Source: Prevotella sp. UBA2809
Lineage (GTDB): Bacteria > Bacteroidota > Bacteroidia > Bacteroidales > Bacteroidaceae
Direction of reading: 5' to 3'
Length of the DNA stretch: 53,205 nt
NCBI GenBank assembly: GCA_002351725.1
Contig: DEHD01000022.1
Location: 3,561-56,765, forward strand
The position numbers and the translations under genes were made by a program. Positions 49,920 through 53,205 of this stretch are shown here, in pieces. A model generated the notes under the pieces. The model did not search any database. It was not told the DNA's origin and saw only the letters and a program-made list of their open reading frames with translations. Position 1 is the stretch's first letter. Each line of letters opens with the position of its first letter.

Positions 49920-50654
49920 ATGTGCGCAGAAATGAAGCAGGCGATGATATTTGCAGCAGGGCTTGGCACTCGTCTCAAGCCGCTAACCGACACCATGCCA
50001 AAGGCTCTGGTGAGGGTAGGGGGGCAGCCGCTGCTTTGGCACGTGATACAGAAACTTAAACATGCTGGATATGAGCGCATTGTGGTAAATGTTCACCACT
50101 TTGCAGGTCAGATTGTAGACTATCTTAAGGCCAACGATAACTTTGGTCTCGATATTCGTATAAGCGATGAGAGCGAAATGCTACTCGAAACAGGTGGAGG
50201 TATAAAAAAGGCACTTCCGCTTTTCGACCCCACAGAGCCTATACTTATTCATAATGTCGATATTCTGAGCAATCTCGACCTTACATCTCTCCCAACAGAT
50301 GCTCCACTACTTGTAGTAAGTCAGCGCCAAACCAAGCGTTATCTGCTTTTCGACTATGACCTGCGCCTTCAAGGTTGGACCAACATCGAAACAGGCGAGG
50401 TAAAAGGCCCTATCATCCATCATCCATCAGACATAAGCCATCTCAGGAAGCTCGCTTTTTCTGGCATACACGTGATGCATCCTAGCTTGTATCCGTTGTT
50501 TGAAGATTGGCCAGAGCGATTCCCCATTATGGACTTCTATCTGAAGGCTTGTGGGGATAACCTGATACGAGGCTACGAGGCCAAGAACCTCCGTCTTCTC
50601 GACGTAGGCAAACTAGACACCCTCGACAAAGCTGAGGAGTTTATCTCCCTCTAA
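49920..50654 (+). CDS. Sugar-1-phosphate nucleotidyltransferase (MurNAc-1-P uridylyltransferase-like)
   Basis: A protein of 244 residues. The nucleotide-binding signature is AAGLGTRLKPLTDTMPKALV, followed by HVIQKLKHAGYERIVVNVHHFA, LLETGGGIKKA and the metal-binding HNVDIL. This set matches single-domain NDP-sugar pyrophosphorylases, with MurU the closest in length and wording. MurU loads recycled MurNAc-1-P with UTP in cell-wall recycling; its usual kinase partner AmgK is not here, so the sugar is uncertain. The start codon could also be the ATG four codons in. It sits 32 bases before guaA. Confidence 0.85.
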   Translation: MCAEMKQAMIFAAGLGTRLKPLTDTMPKALVRVGGQPLLWHVIQKLKHAGYERIVVNVHHFAGQIVDYLKANDNFGLDIRISDESEMLLETGGGIKKALPLFDPTEPILIHNVDILSNLDLTSLPTDAPLLVVSQRQTKRYLLFDYDLRLQGWTNIETGEVKGPIIHHPSDISHLRKLAFSGIHVMHPSLYPLFEDWPERFPIMDFYLKACGDNLIRGYEAKNLRLLDVGKLDTLDKAEEFISL

Positions 50655-50686
50655 GTTTTGAATTCTAAATTCTCAAATAAATAAGT

Positions 50687-52297
50687 ATGACACAGAAGAT
50701 TATTATTTTGGATTTCGGTTCGCAGACAACCCAGCTTATTGGTCGTCGCGTTCGCGAACTTGACACCTTCTGCGAGATTCTGCCTTACAACAAATTCCCA
50801 AAGGACGATCCTTCGGTTATTGGTGTAATCCTGAGTGGCTCACCCTACTCGGTTCACGATCCTGAGGCGTTTAAGGTTGACCTTAGCCAGTTTGTTGGCC
50901 GTCTGCCAGTGTTGGGTATTTGCTATGGCGCTCAGTTCATCTCGCACACACTTGGTGGTAAGGTCGAAAAGGCCGACAGCCGCGAGTATGGTCGTGCCAA
51001 CCTCCAGACAGTGGACACCACAAATCCACTCTTCAAGGGTTTCGATCAGCACTCTCAGGTGTGGATGTCGCATGGTGATACCATAACCGCCATCCCAAGC
51101 GATTTCAAGGTTATCGGTAGCACTAAGGATGTTACTAATGCCGCTTTCGCTTCTACCACTCAGCCTGTTTGGGCCGTACAGTTCCACCCAGAGGTGTTCC
51201 ACAGCCTTCAGGGTACACAGCTGCTTAAGAACTTCGTAGTAGATATCTGTGGCTCTCGTCAGGAGTGGAGTGCAGCATCGTTTGTTGATTCAACCGTAGC
51301 CGAGCTCAAGGCTCAGTTAGGTAACGATCGTGTTATTCTTGGTCTTAGTGGTGGTGTCGATTCTTCTGTTGCCGCAGTGCTGCTCAACAAGGCCATTGGC
51401 AAGAATCTTACCTGTATCTTCGTAGATCACGGTATGCTCCGCAAGAACGAGTTTACTCAGGTGATGGATGATTACAAGGTTCTGGGCCTCAATGTAATAG
51501 GTGTTGATGCAAGCGAGAAGTTCTTCAGCGATTTGGCAGGAGTTACTGATCCTGAGCAGAAGCGTAAAATTATTGGTCGCGACTTTGTAGAGGTGTTCAA
51601 TGCTGAGGCAAAGAAAATTACCGATGCAAAGTGGTTGGCTCAGGGCACAATCTATCCAGACCGTATCGAGAGTCTCAATATTACAGGTAAGGTTATCAAG
51701 AGCCACCACAACGTAGGTGGTCTGCCTAAGGAGATGCACCTGCAGCTCTGTGAGCCACTCAAGTGGTTGTTCAAGGATGAGGTTCGTCGCGTAGGTCGCC
51801 AGATGGGTATGCCTGAGCATCTTATCACTCGTCACCCATTCCCTGGTCCTGGTCTCGCCGTACGTATCCTTGGCGATATCACCCGTGAGAAGGTTGAGAT
51901 TCTGCAGAATGCTGACGATATCTACATTCGTGGACTCCGCGATTATAAGGTTAAACTCTCTGGCGAGGAGGCTCGTAAGGTGCTTGCTGCTGGTGTTCCT
52001 GCTCAGATGCAGGATGGCGAGATCGAGGTTTCGCTCTACGATCAGATTTGGCAGGCTGGAGCTATCCTTCTGTCAACTGTTCGTTCAGTAGGTGTTATGG
52101 GTGATGAACGTACCTACGAGCATCCCGTAGCTCTGCGTGCCGTAACCAGCACTGATGCTATGACTGCCGACTGGGCTCATCTGCCTTACGAGTTTATGGC
52201 TAAGGTAAGTAACGAGATTATTAATAAGGTGCGTGGTGTTAATCGCGTATGTTATGATATCTCTTCAAAGCCACCCGCAACAATCGAGTGGGAATAA
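50687..52297 (+). CDS. guaA: GMP synthase (glutamine-hydrolysing)
   Basis: A protein of 536 residues. The N-terminal class I amidotransferase has its nucleophile Cys79 in GICYGAQ and HPEVFHS with the His-Glu pair. The ATP-pyrophosphatase domain has the P-loop GLSGGVDSSV, and the C-terminal dimerisation domain ends IEWE. It converts XMP to GMP. It follows the nucleotidyltransferase on the same strand without a clear promoter and ends in a bidirectional terminator. Confidence 0.98.
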   Translation: MTQKIIILDFGSQTTQLIGRRVRELDTFCEILPYNKFPKDDPSVIGVILSGSPYSVHDPEAFKVDLSQFVGRLPVLGICYGAQFISHTLGGKVEKADSREYGRANLQTVDTTNPLFKGFDQHSQVWMSHGDTITAIPSDFKVIGSTKDVTNAAFASTTQPVWAVQFHPEVFHSLQGTQLLKNFVVDICGSRQEWSAASFVDSTVAELKAQLGNDRVILGLSGGVDSSVAAVLLNKAIGKNLTCIFVDHGMLRKNEFTQVMDDYKVLGLNVIGVDASEKFFSDLAGVTDPEQKRKIIGRDFVEVFNAEAKKITDAKWLAQGTIYPDRIESLNITGKVIKSHHNVGGLPKEMHLQLCEPLKWLFKDEVRRVGRQMGMPEHLITRHPFPGPGLAVRILGDITREKVEILQNADDIYIRGLRDYKVKLSGEEARKVLAAGVPAQMQDGEIEVSLYDQIWQAGAILLSTVRSVGVMGDERTYEHPVALRAVTSTDAMTADWAHLPYEFMAKVSNEIINKVRGVNRVCYDISSKPPATIEWE

Positions 52298-52306
52298 AAT
52301 AAAAAA

Positions 52307-52331
52307 CCTCGCCAATTGGCGAGGCTTTTTT
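52307..52331. terminator. Bidirectional terminator between guaA and mscL
   Basis: A perfect 18-bp palindrome CCTCGCCAATTGGCGAGG (52307-52324) is followed by CTTTTTTG on the plus strand and TTTTTTATTTT on the minus strand. Confidence 0.88.
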
Positions 52332-52345
52332 GTTTACTTGTTATT

Positions 52346-52777
52346 TTACTTATTCTTCAGTAAATCGCGGATTTCTGCGAGCAGCTCTTCCTGTGTAGGA
52401 CCCTTTGGAGCCTCAGGTTCTGGAGCAGGCTCTTCCTTCTTGCGGTTCAGTTTGTTGATACCCTTGAGCATCATGAAGATACAGAATGCGATAATCACGA
52501 AGTCGAGGATGTTCTGAAGGAATTGTCCGTAGGCAAACACTGATGCACCAGCCTCCTGAGCCTCGGCCAAAGTCTTATACTTTACGTCGTCGCTTAGGTT
52601 TATAAACAGATTTGTAAAGTCGATACCTCCAGTGGCAAGACTGATTACAGGCATCAGCACGTCGCCAACCAGTGATGTTACGATCTTACCAAACGCACCG
52701 CCGATGATAACACCGACAGCCATGTCCATCACGTTGCCCTTCATGGCAAACTCTTTGAATTCTTTAATAAATCCCAT
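52346..52777 (-). CDS. mscL: Large-conductance mechanosensitive channel
   Basis: A protein of 143 residues with MscL features: the short N-terminal amphipathic helix (MGFIKEFKEFAMKGNV), TM1 with DMAVGVIIGGAFGKIVTSLV, a periplasmic loop (about 47-75), TM2 (FVIIAFCIFMMLKGIN) and a charged C-terminal helix after a Glu/Pro-rich linker. It opens on membrane tension to release solutes during osmotic downshock. Convergent with guaA; its leader is long and contains two repeat arrays. Confidence 0.96.
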   Translation of the reverse strand: MGFIKEFKEFAMKGNVMDMAVGVIIGGAFGKIVTSLVGDVLMPVISLATGGIDFTNLFINLSDDVKYKTLAEAQEAGASVFAYGQFLQNILDFVIIAFCIFMMLKGINKLNRKKEEPAPEPEAPKGPTQEELLAEIRDLLKNK

Positions 52778-52781
52778 AAGC

Positions 52782-52816
52782 TTTAAATTTTAATGTTTAA
52801 TATTTAATGTTTAATT
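52782..52816 (-). repeat. Heptad repeat array next to the mscL start
   Basis: Five 7-bp units on the plus strand: TTTAAAT, TTTAATG, TTTAATA, TTTAATG, TTTAATT. On the mscL transcript this reads as ATTAAAC-type units ending four bases before the ATG. Confidence 0.75.
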
Positions 52817-52886
52817 ATGAACTCTGAACTACTCACGAATTGTAATGTGTATTTTGCAATCGTTGGTTTTTTGCCGCCGATTTATA

Positions 52887-52921
52887 CACTTTTCACTTTT
52901 CGCTTTTCACTTTTCACTTTA
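52887..52921 (-). repeat. Second heptad array in the mscL leader
   Basis: Five 7-bp units on the plus strand: CACTTTT, CACTTTT, CGCTTTT, CACTTTT, CACTTTA. Same period as the other arrays but a different unit. Confidence 0.75.
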
Positions 52922-52941
52922 TTTTTTATTGAATTATGGTG

Positions 52942-52949
52942 CAAATATA
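52942..52949 (-). promoter_or_regulatory. -7 element of mscL
   Basis: Minus-strand TATATTTG (52949-52942) is an exact -7 element. It would give a leader of about 160 bases containing both repeat arrays. No clear -33 element. Confidence 0.5.
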
Positions 52950-52961
52950 GGAAATATTTTG

Positions 52962-52969
52962 TATCTTTG
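52962..52969 (+). promoter_or_regulatory. -7 element of gapA
   Basis: TATCTTTG is an exact -7 element 83 bases before the gapA start. It lies only 12 bases from the opposed mscL element, so the two promoters overlap. Confidence 0.6.
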
Positions 52970-53052
52970 CATGCGAAATCAGAAAAAAATGATTTTTTTA
53001 AGTAGAAATAGTTAGTAATTATAGGTATAACCCATTTAAATAATTAAGAAAA

Positions 53053-53205
53053 ATGACAAAAGTAGCAATTAACGGTTTTGGCCGTATTGGTCGTCTCGCA
53101 TTCCGTCAGATGTTCGAGGCTGAAGGTTATGAAGTAGTAGCTATCAACGACTTGACAAGTCCTAAGATGCTCGCTCACCTGTTGAAGTACGATACCGCTC
53201 AGGGT
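53053..53205 (+). CDS. gapA: Glyceraldehyde-3-phosphate dehydrogenase, type I (partial, C-terminus outside window)
   Basis: The first 51 codons of the gene are present. The NAD-binding motif VAINGFGRIGRLAFR and the following INDLTSPKMLAHLLKYDTAQG match type I GAPDH. The catalytic Cys lies beyond the edge. The enzyme works in glycolysis and gluconeogenesis. It is divergent from mscL. Confidence 0.95.
   Translation, partial: MTKVAINGFGRIGRLAFRQMFEAEGYEVVAINDLTSPKMLAHLLKYDTAQG

Larger units (their letters stand above)
52778..53052. other. Divergent control region of mscL and gapA
   Basis: This 275-base gap holds two opposed promoters, two heptad arrays in the mscL leader, and the roughly 75-base leader of gapA. 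A 62-codon frame on the plus strand at 52817-53005 runs through the repeats and both promoters and is not considered a gene. Confidence 0.6.

Noticed and set aside
52887..52921. CRISPR-like array
   Set aside because: Units are 7 bases with no spacers; no cas genes are present.
52817..53005. A 62-codon plus-strand frame upstream of gapA
   Set aside because: It covers repeats and both divergent promoters and has low-complexity Phe/Leu-rich translation.

Overview
The window reads as a chromosomal segment of a Bacteroidales bacterium, most like Prevotella and its relatives. The evidence is the recurrent Bacteroidota promoter (TTTG, a 20-base gap, then TAnnTTTG), weak Shine-Dalgarno sites, a carboxynorspermidine dehydrogenase, an NhaD antiporter, a SusC/TonB-type beta-barrel protein, an S9 peptidase with signal peptide, and a menI-F-D-B-C-E menaquinone operon. 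Genus is inferred from gene content only.

Layout. 1-3060: one end of an integrative mobilisable element, all on the minus strand (zinc/HTH protein, tyrosine integrase, second HTH protein, RepA-like ATPase running off the edge), lying against the dnaK terminator. 3272-5188: dnaK. 5370-6812: exported protein with a BamE-like tail. 6859-9809: minus-strand operon of a conserved Bacteroidales protein, carboxynorspermidine dehydrogenase and recA. 9953-11284: nhaD. 11387-20963: four consecutive membrane histidine kinases with no response regulator; they form two related pairs, and the first gene of the operon is a degenerate kinase. 21115-25092: frr, rsgA, S9 peptidase. 25135-26214: mnmA. 26417-29274: SPFH protein, ribbon-helix-helix protein, small membrane protein, exported alpha/beta hydrolase. 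29315-30898: PQQ-type propeller protein. 31081-32869: a DUF3987-like ATPase bracketed by repeats, beside a perfect 48-bp all-A/T palindrome. 32870-36449: lysS, gpsA, alkD-like. 36606-45591: nine consecutive plus-strand genes, three ROK paralogues then the menaquinone operon. 45687-46736: aroB. 46892-52297: outer-membrane beta-barrel protein, sugar nucleotidyltransferase, guaA. 52346-52777: mscL. 53053 to the end: start of gapA.

Most genes are housekeeping (chaperone, recombination, translation, menaquinone and shikimate pathways, GMP synthesis, osmotic protection). The parts that stand out are the four-kinase cluster with its pseudokinase, the ATPase/palindrome/repeat cassette at 31.0-32.8 kb, the three diverged ROK proteins, and a recurrent family of 7-bp tandem repeat arrays placed at gene junctions, several ending at or overlapping the start codon.

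No rRNA, tRNA, CRISPR array or complete insertion sequence was recognised. Family names come from recognising motifs by eye; no database search was possible.
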